From Pirellulales bacterium (GTDB taxonomy: Bacteria > Planctomycetota > Planctomycetia > Pirellulales > JAEUIK01): 40,111 bases of DNA. The stretch is taken from positions 1 through 40,111 of the forward strand of contig JAIESQ010000082.1 of NCBI GenBank assembly GCA_019745975.1. Reading direction: 5' to 3'. A program made the position numbers and the translations under genes. Position 1 is the first letter of the stretch. Each line of letters begins with the position of its first letter. This document shows positions 16,334 to 24,157 of the stretch, in pieces. Under the pieces are notes generated by a model that was given only the letters and a program-made list of their open reading frames with translations, made no database searches and was not told where the DNA came from.

Positions 16334-16633
16334 AACTCGTTCGCTGCGGGATTTATCCGGCGCGCTAGCTCGTGCGAGGTTCGGCGTCGAGCGCGCGAGC
16401 GCTCGGATTCCGGCAAGCTCAGTCGAGGCGAGCAAGCTCCGCGGCCCCGCGTGAGCATTATCTCGGCGATCCTCGGCGGCCTCTGCGGTGGACTTTTCGA
16501 AAGCTTCGCGCCAAGACGCAAGCAGTTCCGTAGGTGAAGGGATGGCCCGCAGCTTTCGCAGCTCGACTGGTTCGCCCAGTTTTGCTAGCAGTCGGCGCAA
16601 GTCGGCGAAACTGCTCTTCAAGTCGGCGGCCAA
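16310..16633 (-). CDS. Possible small hypothetical protein (doubtful)
   Basis: An open frame of 107 codons with a TTG start and no clear ribosome binding site. The first 55 residues look protein-like (SSFADLRRLLAKLGEPVELR, then SWREAFEKSTAEAAEDRR) and codon third positions are GC-rich, but the C-terminus runs into the GCGTCCTAA repeat cluster and loses character. It may be the remnant of a degraded gene. The frame is open for nine codons upstream of the TTG (WFVAGLYRQ) to a TGA. No family is recognised. The rest of 16109-16762 shows nothing else I can support. Confidence 0.25.
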   Translation of the reverse strand: MAADLKSSFADLRRLLAKLGEPVELRKLRAIPSPTELLASWREAFEKSTAEAAEDRRDNAHAGPRSLLASTELAGIRALARSTPNLARASAPDKSRSERVLRTQNHP

Positions 16634-16762
16634 CTGCCGATATAAGCCCGCGACAAACCATCAAACCGCAACGGGGCGCGCGGCCGCAGCAAATCGCCTC
16701 GCAACGCTCGGCTGCCGGCGCGTCCTCGCCGCGTATCGACTTCTCCGCTGGGAGCGTTTGCC

Positions 16763-17463
16763 ATGGATTATCACGGTCCCAAGTCGCTATTGAATCGTTA
16801 CTTTGCGCGGCACGTCGGCGGGGACAATCGCCCCGTGTTCGTCGATATCGGCGCGACCTGCCCCGCGCTGCACCATGTCACGGCGGCCTACCCGCGCATT
16901 CGCGCCGAGTTCGATCGCGTGTTGGCGGCCGGTCGCGAGATTCCGCGCTACCACGACGTCGATCCGGGCGAAGCGAAGATCTCGGCCACCAGCGCCGAGA
17001 AGTGGAGCGTCTACATGCTCGACGTGCTGGGGATCAAGCCCAGGAGAACCGCGCGCTCTGTCCTGATACGTGCGCGGTGCTGGCCCGGGTGCCGTCGCTG
17101 ATGCAGGCGTTCTTTTCGATTCTCGATCCGGGCAAGTCGATTCCGCTGCACAATGGGCCGTACCTGGGATACCTGCGCTATCACCTGGGATTGCGCGTGC
17201 CGAAACACGCGCCGCCGACATTGTGGATCGCCGATGAGCCGTACACTTGGCGCGAAGGGGAGGCGGTCATGTTCGACGATTCGTGGCCGCACCGCGTGGA
17301 GAATCACGCGCGCGAGCTGCGCGGCGTGTTGATCATCGATATCTTGCGGCCGCTGCCGCTGGTGCCGTCGCTGGTGAACCGGCTGACGACCCAGGTGATC
17401 GTGCGGCACACCTACGGACGGCACGTTGCCGATCGTGTGCGGCGGTTCAAGGAAGCGGCCTGA
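16763..17463 (+). pseudogene. Aspartyl/asparaginyl beta-hydroxylase-like gene, broken by a -1 frameshift
   Basis: Two frames together encode one protein of about 233 aa from the Asp_Arg_Hydrox family (2-oxoglutarate/Fe(II) oxygenases such as AspH and LpxO). The first frame starts at ATG 16763 (GGGAG eight bases upstream) and covers VFVDIGATCPALHHV to VYMLDVLGIKP. The second runs from QENRALCPDTCAVLARV to the stop at 17463. It includes the iron-ligand segments IPLHNGPYLGYLRYHLGL and MFDDSWPHRVEN. The break lies at the CCC at 17039-17041: one more C would restore a continuous frame (ATC AAG CCC CAG GAG). All family motifs are otherwise intact, so this is a recent mutation, a sequencing error in a C run, or less likely a recoding site. 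There is no signal peptide. Confidence 0.85.
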
Positions 17464-17878
17464 GGCATTGCGCCCTGCGGCGCCTGCCGCGACCCAGCGC
17501 GCTGATTTAGTGCTTGTGCTCTGGATCGCAGCGCCGTCGAGTACGGGTGCGACGATTTGCCGCAGGGCCTCTGTTCCGCGGCGGCTGACCCGCGGCGCGA
17601 TCTCGCCATCATGAGCAGGCACATTGTGTTGGGCGGCGATGGCATCCGGTGTCGAATTGTACCAGTTCCGCACAGGCGTGTGCCAGCAGGCCTCGCCAGA
17701 TTGGCGGAGTCGCGTCGCACATTCGAGATTTCCATCGGGGTTTGTCGTGGTTTGACGCGCTGGTATCGAAATTGCGTTCAATTCTTCCGCCGAAGTGCGA
17801 GGCAGGCGCCCATGACGATTCGTCACCCAGCGCACTGGTGGCTACTAGTTCCGTGATTCGTTTGTGCAGGAGAACCTT
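17464..17878. other. Intergenic region without a supported gene
   Basis: Overlapping open frames exist on both strands, but none has a family-like sequence, a good start or a clean boundary. GC is high throughout. I see no RNA gene, terminator or repeat that I can support, apart from the AGGAG ribosome binding site of the next gene at 17868-17872. Confidence 0.5.
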
Positions 17879-18580
17879 GTGAGCCGTTTGGCGCCGCTGG
17901 CTGTCGTGCTGCTGAGTTGCGTTCTGTGTTCGACAACCGCTGCTTCGACCATCGTGTTCTTTAACAGTTCGCAGGTGGCGACCCCCGTAGCGTCGGGCGT
18001 CACTTCGGACACGATTAGCAGCGAAGGCTATCTGTTTACGTACACGCGCGACAAGCTCTTCACGGGCGGGATCGGGCTGACGGAACCGATCGGTCGCCCT
18101 GTGCTCGTAACTTGGCCCCAAGGCGTTGAAGCCCAGGCGGTGACGGCCGGCCCCAGCCCGGGCAACGCACGGATCACGATTGAGCGAGTTGATGGCGGTG
18201 TTTTCGATCTGACCGCGTTCTCGGCCAAACTACTGGCCAACACTGCGGGAGCCGGTGGCTCGTTCGAGATCGTGCCCTTTCTCAACGGCCAGGAAGTTCT
18301 CAGCGACCCGGTGGTGTTCGACGCGACTGGGATTAGCGGCAACGTTTTCTCGTACGACACCTCGCCGAATCCTTGGGGGAGCACGAAACTCCTGACGGGC
18401 TTTGATAAGTACAGGATCGATTTGTATGTCGACTTCGCGCTCGTGGGTCTCACGGTCGAAGGCGCTGCGGTCCCGGAGCCGTCGACGTTGGGGCTCGCAG
18501 GGCTGGGCGCGATCGGGCTGGCGATTGCCGGCTGTCGAGGGCGGTTGTCGCGTAAGGGCCGAGAGCGATCGAAAGTGTGA
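17879..18580 (+). CDS. PEP-CTERM protein (exosortase substrate)
   Basis: This 233-aa secreted protein has an N-terminal signal peptide (LAPLAVVLLSCVLCSTTAA) and a C-terminal PEP-CTERM sorting signal: VPEPSTLGLAGLGAIGLAIAG followed by a basic tail (RGRLSRKGRER). Such signals are recognised by exosortase in organisms with exopolysaccharide-associated surface proteins. The body is beta-rich and lacks a catalytic motif (ITIERVDGGVFDLTAFSAKL, DKYRIDLYVDFALVGLTVEG). The GTG at 17879 is chosen because AGGAG lies six bases upstream; another GTG 15 bases earlier is in frame. Likely an extracellular or surface protein; exosortase itself is not in the window. Confidence 0.88.
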   Translation: MSRLAPLAVVLLSCVLCSTTAASTIVFFNSSQVATPVASGVTSDTISSEGYLFTYTRDKLFTGGIGLTEPIGRPVLVTWPQGVEAQAVTAGPSPGNARITIERVDGGVFDLTAFSAKLLANTAGAGGSFEIVPFLNGQEVLSDPVVFDATGISGNVFSYDTSPNPWGSTKLLTGFDKYRIDLYVDFALVGLTVEGAAVPEPSTLGLAGLGAIGLAIAGCRGRLSRKGRERSKV

Positions 18581-19048
18581 TCTGGGCAACAGTTTATCCA
18601 GGTCAAGTAGTTTTTACTGATCCAACTGAAACAAACCAGACTCGGCGAGAAGGCGCTTGAATCGGGACTCGGCCAGCGATATTGTCCGCCGGGGGCCACG
18701 ATTGGGGCTCATCAGACCGAGTCAGGTCTTACCAATCGGGAGCCGCTAGTGACGTTGATCTGAGAACCGCGCGGTTCGGCGTGCGTTGGAGCAGTCCTTA
18801 GTGGGGCTCGCACGTCGTCGGCTGGTTCGTCTCTGGCAATTCTTGCCTGGCCTGATTCGCCCTTCGTCGCGGCAACTGGCGATTCTTCCGTCGTCGGCTG
18901 TTCGCGCTCGCTTCGTGGCGTGCCATGCCTGGCCCGTGGTGCTTGCGAATCTGACGATCGCATGCCACCCCAAAGCTGAATGTTCAGGTGGCAGACGCGT
19001 TGACGAAATGTAATGACGTGCTACCCCTAGGAAGCAGGAGTCTGGCTG
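18581..19048. other. Intergenic region between the two PEP-CTERM genes
   Basis: No convincing coding region, RNA gene or terminator is seen in these 468 bases. Only the Shine-Dalgarno AGGAG (19036-19040) of the following gene is clear. Confidence 0.5.
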
Positions 19049-20098
19049 ATGCTTCATCCAAAGATGATTCCCGGTATGATACGAACCATTTTCGTCTTGT
19101 CGGCAGCGCTGGTGCTCGTCTCAAGTAGCACCGCGACGGCCGCACCAACAATGTACGGCAGCTTGGGCAACTTCGACGCCATCAACGACACGGGGTCAAC
19201 GGCTCACGGTTTTGAAATCGAACTCGACGGCTGCCTGCCGTCGGATATCGCGGCCACGTTTGGGGCTCCCTACAATCGCTATGGCGATCCAAGCATCACG
19301 ACTGATGGCAAGAACACCTTCGTGCGCTATCAAAGCGCCTACGACCAGGGGACAAGCACCTGGAAGGCGGGAACCGACTCAGGACCTTTCGCGCCGACCG
19401 GCGGGCACTCGCTCTTCTTTTCACAGTATGGCGGTGATCCCAACTACCCCAATGTGCCGGGCGACCACTTCGGGGTGGCGTTGAACGTCAACCCCACCAA
19501 CACGATTTACCGCTGGCTACTCGACGGCGGCGGTGGCACGCTGGTGGCCGCCGGCTCGAACCTCAAGCTCCCGGCGCCGATCTTGAATCTGGTGCCGCCG
19601 GCGAACCCGGTCAATCCGGTCGCGGTTCAGGTGGTGATTCAGCCGCCGCCGCCAATCAACGGCGAGCAATGGGGAGAAGCGATCTGGGCCAAGGTGTTCA
19701 CTACGGAAGTCGAGAACCCCGAGCCCGTCGAACTCGAAGACCTCGTGTTGGGCAACGCCGTCGTACCGCCCGACTCGGAAACCGAAATCGAATGGCATCT
19801 GTTGCAAACGGATCCCCAGAACCCCGGCGCATCGGAATTGGACGACGAGCGCGACGTCGCCAACGGCAACGAATCGGTGACGCGCCGCTACGAGTTCTAC
19901 GCGTATACGGGCCCCTACGATCCCGAGACGCACGAGGCCGACGACACCTACAACCCCGACCACGTCGGCGCGTTCCTGGGAAACCAGAATGTGGCGGCAA
20001 ACATGGTGATTCCTGAGCCGAGTACGTTTGTGCTCAGTACGCTTGGCGTGCTGGGGCTCGGCCTGGTCGCCGTTCGGAAGCGGTTTGGTGGCCGGTAG
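19049..20098 (+). CDS. PEP-CTERM protein, acidic (exosortase substrate)
   Basis: This 349-aa secreted protein has a signal peptide ending near STATAA (about residue 32) and a C-terminal sorting signal (IPEPSTFVLSTLGVLGLGL, then a short RKRFGGR tail). The mature region is acidic and contains a proline-rich linker (VVIQPPPPING) before a Glu/Asp-rich C-terminal half (ETEIEWHLLQTDPQNPG). No enzyme motif is recognised. The ATG has AGGAG eight bases upstream. A rho-independent terminator follows 34 bases after the stop. It may be a structural surface or matrix protein; the ligand is unknown. Confidence 0.88.
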   Translation: MLHPKMIPGMIRTIFVLSAALVLVSSSTATAAPTMYGSLGNFDAINDTGSTAHGFEIELDGCLPSDIAATFGAPYNRYGDPSITTDGKNTFVRYQSAYDQGTSTWKAGTDSGPFAPTGGHSLFFSQYGGDPNYPNVPGDHFGVALNVNPTNTIYRWLLDGGGGTLVAAGSNLKLPAPILNLVPPANPVNPVAVQVVIQPPPPINGEQWGEAIWAKVFTTEVENPEPVELEDLVLGNAVVPPDSETEIEWHLLQTDPQNPGASELDDERDVANGNESVTRRYEFYAYTGPYDPETHEADDTYNPDHVGAFLGNQNVAANMVIPEPSTFVLSTLGVLGLGLVAVRKRFGGR

Positions 20099-20131
20099 CA
20101 CCTCGTCGTCGAATGGTTGTTTGTATAGAGA

Positions 20132-20167
20132 GCCTCGTCCGGTCAAGTGGCCGGGCGAGGCTTTTTT
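20132..20167 (+). terminator. Rho-independent terminator after the second PEP-CTERM gene
   Basis: The hairpin GCCTCG-t-CCGGTC / GGCCGGGCGAGGC with a short AAGTG-type loop is followed by T6. It is the clearest terminator in the window and ends transcription of the gene at 19049-20098. Confidence 0.88.
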
Positions 20168-20236
20168 CATTCTGGCAGAATGACGTACGTCACGTGTCGG
20201 GCCATCGTCGCGTCGAAAGTCGCCGACTCGACGAGT

Positions 20237-20440
20237 TCAGAGGGGATTGCCGGCGCCGGCATTGCCAGACAGATACACGGCCAGCACCCACACGACCGCC
20301 GTGAGCACGCCGAGCGCGATGCCAACCGTCGAAACCAGCAGCGCCTTCGGCGTGGTGCTGCGAACGAGGGCGAAAATGCCCATCGCTATGGCCGCCAGCG
20401 CCGTGCTGAAAGCCAGGTGAGGGTTCACCACGTGCCACAC
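20237..20440 (-). CDS. Small two-TM membrane protein
   Basis: This 67-aa protein has two membrane segments (LAFSTALAAIAMGIFALV and VSTVGIALGVLTAVVWVLAV) joined by a short polar loop (RSTTPK). The composition and helix pattern look like a real small membrane protein, of a type frequent in Planctomycetes. The GTG start at 20440 is tentative, since no strong ribosome binding site is seen and a stop lies ten codons upstream. It stands alone. Function unknown. Confidence 0.6.
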   Translation of the reverse strand: MWHVVNPHLAFSTALAAIAMGIFALVRSTTPKALLVSTVGIALGVLTAVVWVLAVYLSGNAGAGNPL

Positions 20441-20704
20441 TACCAGCCCGCGGAGACTAGAGTCGCATTAGCAGCATTTCATCCGAGACGATACGCGAAC
20501 GACGGCCCATCGAGCGGCCATCGCTGCGTACTATGACCGTGCGACGATCGTTTGTCACGTGAATTATGTTTCATAGCGCGCAGGCTCGCAGCGGTCTTGA
20601 AGGCGGACGCCCGCTGGGTGGTATCCTCGATCGCGGCGAATCCCGCGGGGGTTAACCTGATGGTGGTCGGAATTGTGGCCTTGGGGTTGCCTCCAGTTTG
20701 CCTA

Positions 20705-21448
20705 TCACTGTGAGTCCGGCGTTTTCGCCAGGCGGTCTACTTGCTGCTCCAGGGTATCAGGCCCGAACGACACCCGCCTGTTCTCGCCCGCGCTGGCGAC
20801 GATCACGCGCTCCTCGACGAGGGGAGTTTCGCCCCGTGGCATCTCGACTCGTACGGTATAGGCGTAGTGCGCCCCTGCAACTAGCCGTCGCGAAATAAAC
20901 TGGCGCGTGTTGCCCACCGAAGTCGTCACCTGGCCGTTGACGAACAGTGTTGCATCTTCCGGTAGGTGGACCGTAAAGAGCACGGCATCGCTTGGCACGG
21001 CGTTTTCCTGGGGTGTCGTCTCGGCAATGCGCATGACCGAGACATTGGTCGCCGGGTGCGCGGTGGTGGCGGGCGATGAAGTCTCGGCGGTCGTCTCGTA
21101 GGTCATCGCGGCCTGCGCTTGGCTCACCGGCCCTGAGCTGCCAAAGCACCCGTAGCACCCACGGCAGGCGTGGCACCCTGCGCACGAGTGGCAGCCGCCA
21201 CACCCGTAGCATCCGCCGCAGCCGTGGCACGCCGCGGACGCGTAGCACCCGCCGCAGCGATATCCCCCGCAACAGCCGCCACGCCAGCAAGACCAGTGGC
21301 AATACGTCCCACGGCAATCACAGAAGCAACCGCCGCAGCAATGGCCGCCGAACTCGAAGGCGTGGCTCGATTTGGTGTTGGAGCCCATGAGGCTCAGCAC
21401 GACAAAGGCGACAAAAACAGCGATGCCGAATATTACCTTGCGATTCAT
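20705..21448 (-). CDS. Cys-rich secreted protein with TIGR03000-type domain
   Basis: This 247-aa protein has an N-terminal hydrophobic segment (about residues 5-22, signal or anchor). A Cys-rich region follows (residues 37-101, 21 Cys) in which a Cys occurs at every third position from 74 to 101, ten in a row (CHGCGGCYGCGGCHSC). A Ser/Thr/Ala linker leads to a C-terminal beta domain (about 150-225: FTVHLPEDATLFVNGQVTTS, RQFISRRLVAGAHYAYTVRV) that matches the planctomycete TIGR03000 domain. The ATG at 21448 has GGGGA six bases upstream; an extra 12-codon extension is unlikely. It may form a cross-linked or metal-loaded surface fibre, which is inference. A 20-bp palindrome lies 124 bases upstream. 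Confidence 0.82.
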   Translation of the reverse strand: MNRKVIFGIAVFVAFVVLSLMGSNTKSSHAFEFGGHCCGGCFCDCRGTYCHWSCWRGGCCGGYRCGGCYASAACHGCGGCYGCGGCHSCAGCHACRGCYGCFGSSGPVSQAQAAMTYETTAETSSPATTAHPATNVSVMRIAETTPQENAVPSDAVLFTVHLPEDATLFVNGQVTTSVGNTRQFISRRLVAGAHYAYTVRVEMPRGETPLVEERVIVASAGENRRVSFGPDTLEQQVDRLAKTPDSQ

Positions 21449-21877
21449 GGCGATCCCCAATTCTGCAAGCGGGAGTGTTTCCAATCATGATCTGGTCAAA
21501 GGAGCGCCGCGGAGTTGTGGGGTTTTAGCGCAGGCAAACCCACGACGCTGGCAGATTCCGCGTCCCCTAAATGTAGATATGTCGATCTACACATCCACAA
21601 TTTAGTGCGCAGGATGGACGGGTCAAACGACCGAACCGAGGGCGAGCATCTTCTTGGCCATCGCGTCCAGATTAGTCGCTGCAAGTGACGGTTTTAGCGA
21701 TTCCGCTGCGTCGTCGATTGGCGATACTTGCGCCACGGCCCAGGACAAGAAGCGGCCGGATCGATGCTATGGGACTTGGTTGCGGAGCATGCCCGAAAGT
21801 AGAGTCTTTGAGACCCTCGCGCGCCGCGAGAGCATTCGCTCGTCGGCATTCGGCAACGGGAGTCAATTAGCGCCAAC
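21449..21877. other. Intergenic region upstream of the Cys-rich gene
   Basis: No supported gene. It contains the palindrome at 21572-21591. The remaining open frames are short and lack start signals or family-like sequence. Confidence 0.5.
21572..21591. promoter_or_regulatory. 20-bp palindrome, candidate operator
   Basis: TGTAGAT-ATGTCG-ATCTACA has perfect 7-bp arms around a 6-bp centre. This geometry suits a dimeric winged-helix regulator. The half-site TGTAGA also occurs in the inverted repeat before the second Rrf2 gene (24050-24083). It lies upstream of the Cys-rich gene and about 290 bases downstream of the first Rrf2 gene. Confidence 0.5.
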
Positions 21878-22351
21878 CTAACGGCTCGCTAATGCCGCCT
21901 TGCGCGCTTTGGCCGTTGGCCGACAGGCAAACTGACAGGCGCGGCGGTTCGGTCGAGCAGTGTCGGGCGTGAGTTCGGCGATCGTGGTTTGGCGAAAGGA
22001 GTCTTCGACCAGCGCCGCAACGTTGTCGAGGCGACGATGCAAGGGGCACAATTCGATATGGTGCTTAAGCCCTAAGGGACAACTCTGAATCCGCGGCAGC
22101 GGGTCGACGGCATTGACGACTTCGAGCACAGTCAATTTCGCCGGGTCGCGAGTAAGTTGATGACCGCCGCCTCGCCCACGCCGCGAGCGAACGATCCCGG
22201 CGCGCGATAGCGCTTGCAACACCTTCGCCAGATAGTCGCCTGGCACCTGGGTAGCCTGCGAGATTTGCTGGGTCGTCGGCGATGGATCTCCCGACTGAGC
22301 CGCGAGGTGGGCCACGGCGCGCAAGGCGTATTCGGTAGTCTGTGAGAGCAC
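21878..22351 (-). CDS. Rrf2-family transcriptional regulator 1 (NsrR/IscR-like)
   Basis: This 157-aa winged-helix regulator of the Rrf2 family has the typical start (MLSQTTEYALRAVAHLA), the recognition region (ISQATQVPGDYLAKVLQAL) and the wing (RSRRGRGGGHQL). The sensor segment has C91 and C102 followed by PLH (SCPLGLKHHIELCPLHRRLD). NsrR and IscR have a third Cys between these two, which is missing here. There is an unusual basic tail with two more Cys (RRACQFAC). The GTG start is tentative. It is divergent from ric with 133 bases between start codons, which suggests that it controls ric in response to NO or iron-sulfur status (inference). Confidence 0.9.
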   Translation of the reverse strand: MLSQTTEYALRAVAHLAAQSGDPSPTTQQISQATQVPGDYLAKVLQALSRAGIVRSRRGRGGGHQLTRDPAKLTVLEVVNAVDPLPRIQSCPLGLKHHIELCPLHRRLDNVAALVEDSFRQTTIAELTPDTARPNRRACQFACRPTAKARKAALASR

Positions 22352-22385
22352 GCGCGACTCGCTGGTGATTCTGTATATCTGGACC

Positions 22386-22413
22386 TTGATATCCTTATTT
22401 TAGGAGATAGAAT
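22386..22413 (+). promoter_or_regulatory. Putative promoter and operator of ric
   Basis: TTGATA (22386-22391), a 16-base spacer and TAGAAT (22408-22413) make a good sigma-70-type promoter that points at ric. The spacer holds an inverted repeat TCCT-TATTTT-AGGA (22392-22405), so a repressor bound there would cover the promoter. The divergent Rrf2 gene is the natural candidate. The second Rrf2 gene has a promoter of the same shape. Confidence 0.55.
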
Positions 22414-22484
22414 CGAAACGTCAACTGACTCGTTGGTGATTTTGCCGCGGAAGAGACCCGTTTCCGGCCGAAAGGGTGACCGCC

Positions 22485-23225
22485 ATGCAGACGAAAGAAT
22501 CCGAATTGGCCGTTGGCGACGTTTGGCAGCAAAGTGCCAATCGCCGCGAGGTGCTCGAGAGTTTCGGCATCGGCGCCGAATGTGCTGACTTACCCCTACG
22601 ATCTGCCTGTGCGGCGCGAGGGGCCTGCTTTGAGGAAGTGCGGCGCGCCTTGCTGGAATGCGATCAAACCGCCGCGTCGTGCCAGGCGGATTGGGCCGGC
22701 GCATCCCTGACAGACTTGGCCGAGCATATCATGGCCTGGCATCACGGTTACTTTCGCGAGCAGCTTCCACGGCTGGGAGCACTCCTCCACAAAGTGGTCG
22801 TGCGGCATGCCCGCCGACATCCGCATCTATTCGACTTGCAGCAGATTTATTGCCAGTTTTCGGATCAATTGTTGAAACACCTGATGCGGGAGGAGCTGGC
22901 CGTCTTTCCAGCGATTCGCGCACTGGATGAGGCGGCGCGTCTCCAGCCTTCGATGTGCGAATGTCTCGTGGACGGCATTCGCCACGCGATCCAGGTCATG
23001 CGCGATGAGCATCTGGAGCTGACGAGGCTCCTGGCGAAGATGCGCAAGTTGACGTTTGGCTTCTGGCCTCCTGGCGATGCCACATGCGAATACCGCGAGC
23101 TGTTGGATAGTTTGGAAGGCCTGGAAAGCGACTTGAGACGGGGAATCCACAAGGAAGACGACTTGCTGTTTGCTTGCGCCACCGCGGCCGAGGATTCGCT
23201 CTTGGCGACCCGAAATCCGCGGTAA
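22485..23225 (+). CDS. ric: Iron-sulfur cluster repair di-iron protein Ric (YtfE/ScdA-like)
   Basis: This 246-aa protein matches the RIC family, which helps repair iron-sulfur clusters after nitric oxide or oxidative damage. The N-terminal ScdA domain (VGDVWQQSANRREVLESFGI) is followed by a hemerythrin-like di-iron bundle with the expected His and Glu residues (LAEHIMAWHHGYFRE, LLKHLMREELAVFPAI, MRDEHLELTRLL, HKEDDLLF). The usual DYCC-type Cys pair after the N-domain is not obvious; only scattered Cys remain (EC, SAC, GAC). The ATG at 22485 has AAGGG eight bases upstream; an in-frame GTG nine bases earlier is possible. It is divergent from Rrf2 regulator 1 and lies in the same island as qNor. 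Confidence 0.87.
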   Translation: MQTKESELAVGDVWQQSANRREVLESFGIGAECADLPLRSACAARGACFEEVRRALLECDQTAASCQADWAGASLTDLAEHIMAWHHGYFREQLPRLGALLHKVVVRHARRHPHLFDLQQIYCQFSDQLLKHLMREELAVFPAIRALDEAARLQPSMCECLVDGIRHAIQVMRDEHLELTRLLAKMRKLTFGFWPPGDATCEYRELLDSLEGLESDLRRGIHKEDDLLFACATAAEDSLLATRNPR

Positions 23226-23253
23226 ACCGCCATGCCATGAGTGCAGCGGCGTG

Positions 23254-23541
23254 CTATTTCGACAGCAATTTGTCGATTTCGCCCGCGGTAAACGCAGGGA
23301 CGGTCGCGGTGCGGACGTTGCCGAGTGCGGCCAGCTCGATGAGGGCTTTGGTTACCGCCTGGTCGTCGGCGGCTTCCAAGACGAGCAAGCCGTCATAGTC
23401 GCCCAGCGTCCAGTACGTCGCGGCGACTTTGACGCCAAGCTTCTTGGCAGCAGTCTTGAACGTCGCTGCGCGCTTCGTCGTGTCTTGAATCGCTGCGAGC
23501 CCCGTTGGCGTGAATCGGACGGTCGTTAAGTACGTGGCCAT
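23254..23541 (-). CDS. GYD domain protein
   Basis: This 95-aa cytoplasmic protein belongs to the GYD family. It has the strand MATYLTTVRFTPTGLAAI, the name-giving TLGDYDGLLVLEA, and TVPAFTAGEIDKLL near the end. The family has an alpha-beta ferredoxin-like fold and no established function. GGAG lies eight bases before the ATG at 23541. It is convergent with ric and lies 60 bases downstream of Rrf2 regulator 2 on the same strand, so it may be cotranscribed with that regulator. Confidence 0.88.
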   Translation of the reverse strand: MATYLTTVRFTPTGLAAIQDTTKRAATFKTAAKKLGVKVAATYWTLGDYDGLLVLEAADDQAVTKALIELAALGNVRTATVPAFTAGEIDKLLSK

Positions 23542-23601
23542 GCGACGATCTCCATTTGCAAGGTTAGTGTTCCATCGCAAACAAACGATTCCCCGCCCGA
23601 C

Positions 23602-24024
23602 TCACGTGACTTCGCACAACGGCACGATCGAGCTGGTCGAACGGAGCAAGTGAGCGATCGACACGCGCGAGAGCGCCAATTCGGTCGCGGCGTAAACACG
23701 GTCGAGCTCCGCGTGCAGCGGACAGAGCCGAGTGTGCGACGACAGCCCGAGCGGACAACGCCGAATGCGCTCCAACGGCACCACGGCATTCACCACGTCG
23801 AGGACCGTGATCTTCGCGGGCGGACGCGCCAAAGCGTACCCGCCACCGGGGCCCGACTGCGAGCGCACCATGTTGGCGCGTACCAAGTCTTGCAGCACCT
23901 TGTGCAGATAGCGCCTGGGCACTTTGGTGCGCTCGGCAAGGTGGTCGGCCGACTCCGTCCGCGCGGGCTCTCGGGCCAGCCAGACGACGGCACGCAGCGC
24001 GTATTCGGCTGTTTTGGGCAACAT
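23602..24024 (-). CDS. Rrf2-family transcriptional regulator 2
   Basis: This 140-aa Rrf2 winged-helix protein is a paralogue of the regulator at 21878-22351. It has MLPKTAEYALRAVVWLA at the start, KVPRRYLHKVLQDL in the recognition region and PGGGYALARPPAKITVLDVV in the wing. C90 and C101 with PLH (RCPLGLSSHTRLCPLHAELD) match those of the first regulator, again without a middle Cys. The ATG at 24024 fits family starts. It is divergent from the heme protein and qNor genes across a region with overlapping promoter-like sequences, so it probably regulates them and itself (inference). Confidence 0.9.
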   Translation of the reverse strand: MLPKTAEYALRAVVWLAREPARTESADHLAERTKVPRRYLHKVLQDLVRANMVRSQSGPGGGYALARPPAKITVLDVVNAVVPLERIRRCPLGLSSHTRLCPLHAELDRVYAATELALSRVSIAHLLRSTSSIVPLCEVT

Positions 24025-24047
24025 GTCGGTTTCTCTTGGCGCCGCTA

Positions 24048-24075
24048 ATTCTACACCTTGACATATAGAAATCAA
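24048..24075 (-). promoter_or_regulatory. Putative promoter of Rrf2 regulator 2
   Basis: Read on the minus strand: TTGATT (24075-24070), a 16-base spacer and TAGAAT (24053-24048), ending 24 bases before the start codon. The layout matches the ric promoter (TTGATA-N16-TAGAAT). On the plus strand TTGACA (24059-24064) with TAGATT (24080-24085) could be a weaker promoter for the heme protein gene. Confidence 0.5.
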
Positions 24076-24083
24076 CCAGTAGA
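24050..24083. promoter_or_regulatory. Imperfect 12-bp inverted repeat, candidate Rrf2 operator
   Basis: TCTACACCTTGA (24050-24061) and TCAACCAGTAGA (24072-24083) are inverted copies that match at 9 of 12 positions, separated by 10 bases. They overlap the putative promoters on both strands. TAGAAATC occurs at 24066-24073 and again at 24121-24128. A further inverted repeat GCGAC-N13-GTCGC lies at 24113-24135. Confidence 0.45.
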
Positions 24084-24157
24084 TTCACAGGCAGATTCGT
24101 TAGCTCCCGGCAGCGACGTGTAGAAATCTCGTCGCGTACTCGTCAGGCACCAAACTG

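Noticed and set aside
24054-24075. Possible Fnr box (TTGAT with TCAA) before the second Rrf2 gene
   Set aside because: The arms are not spaced as TTGAT-N4-ATCAA; the sequence fits a promoter and Rrf2-type inverted repeat better.
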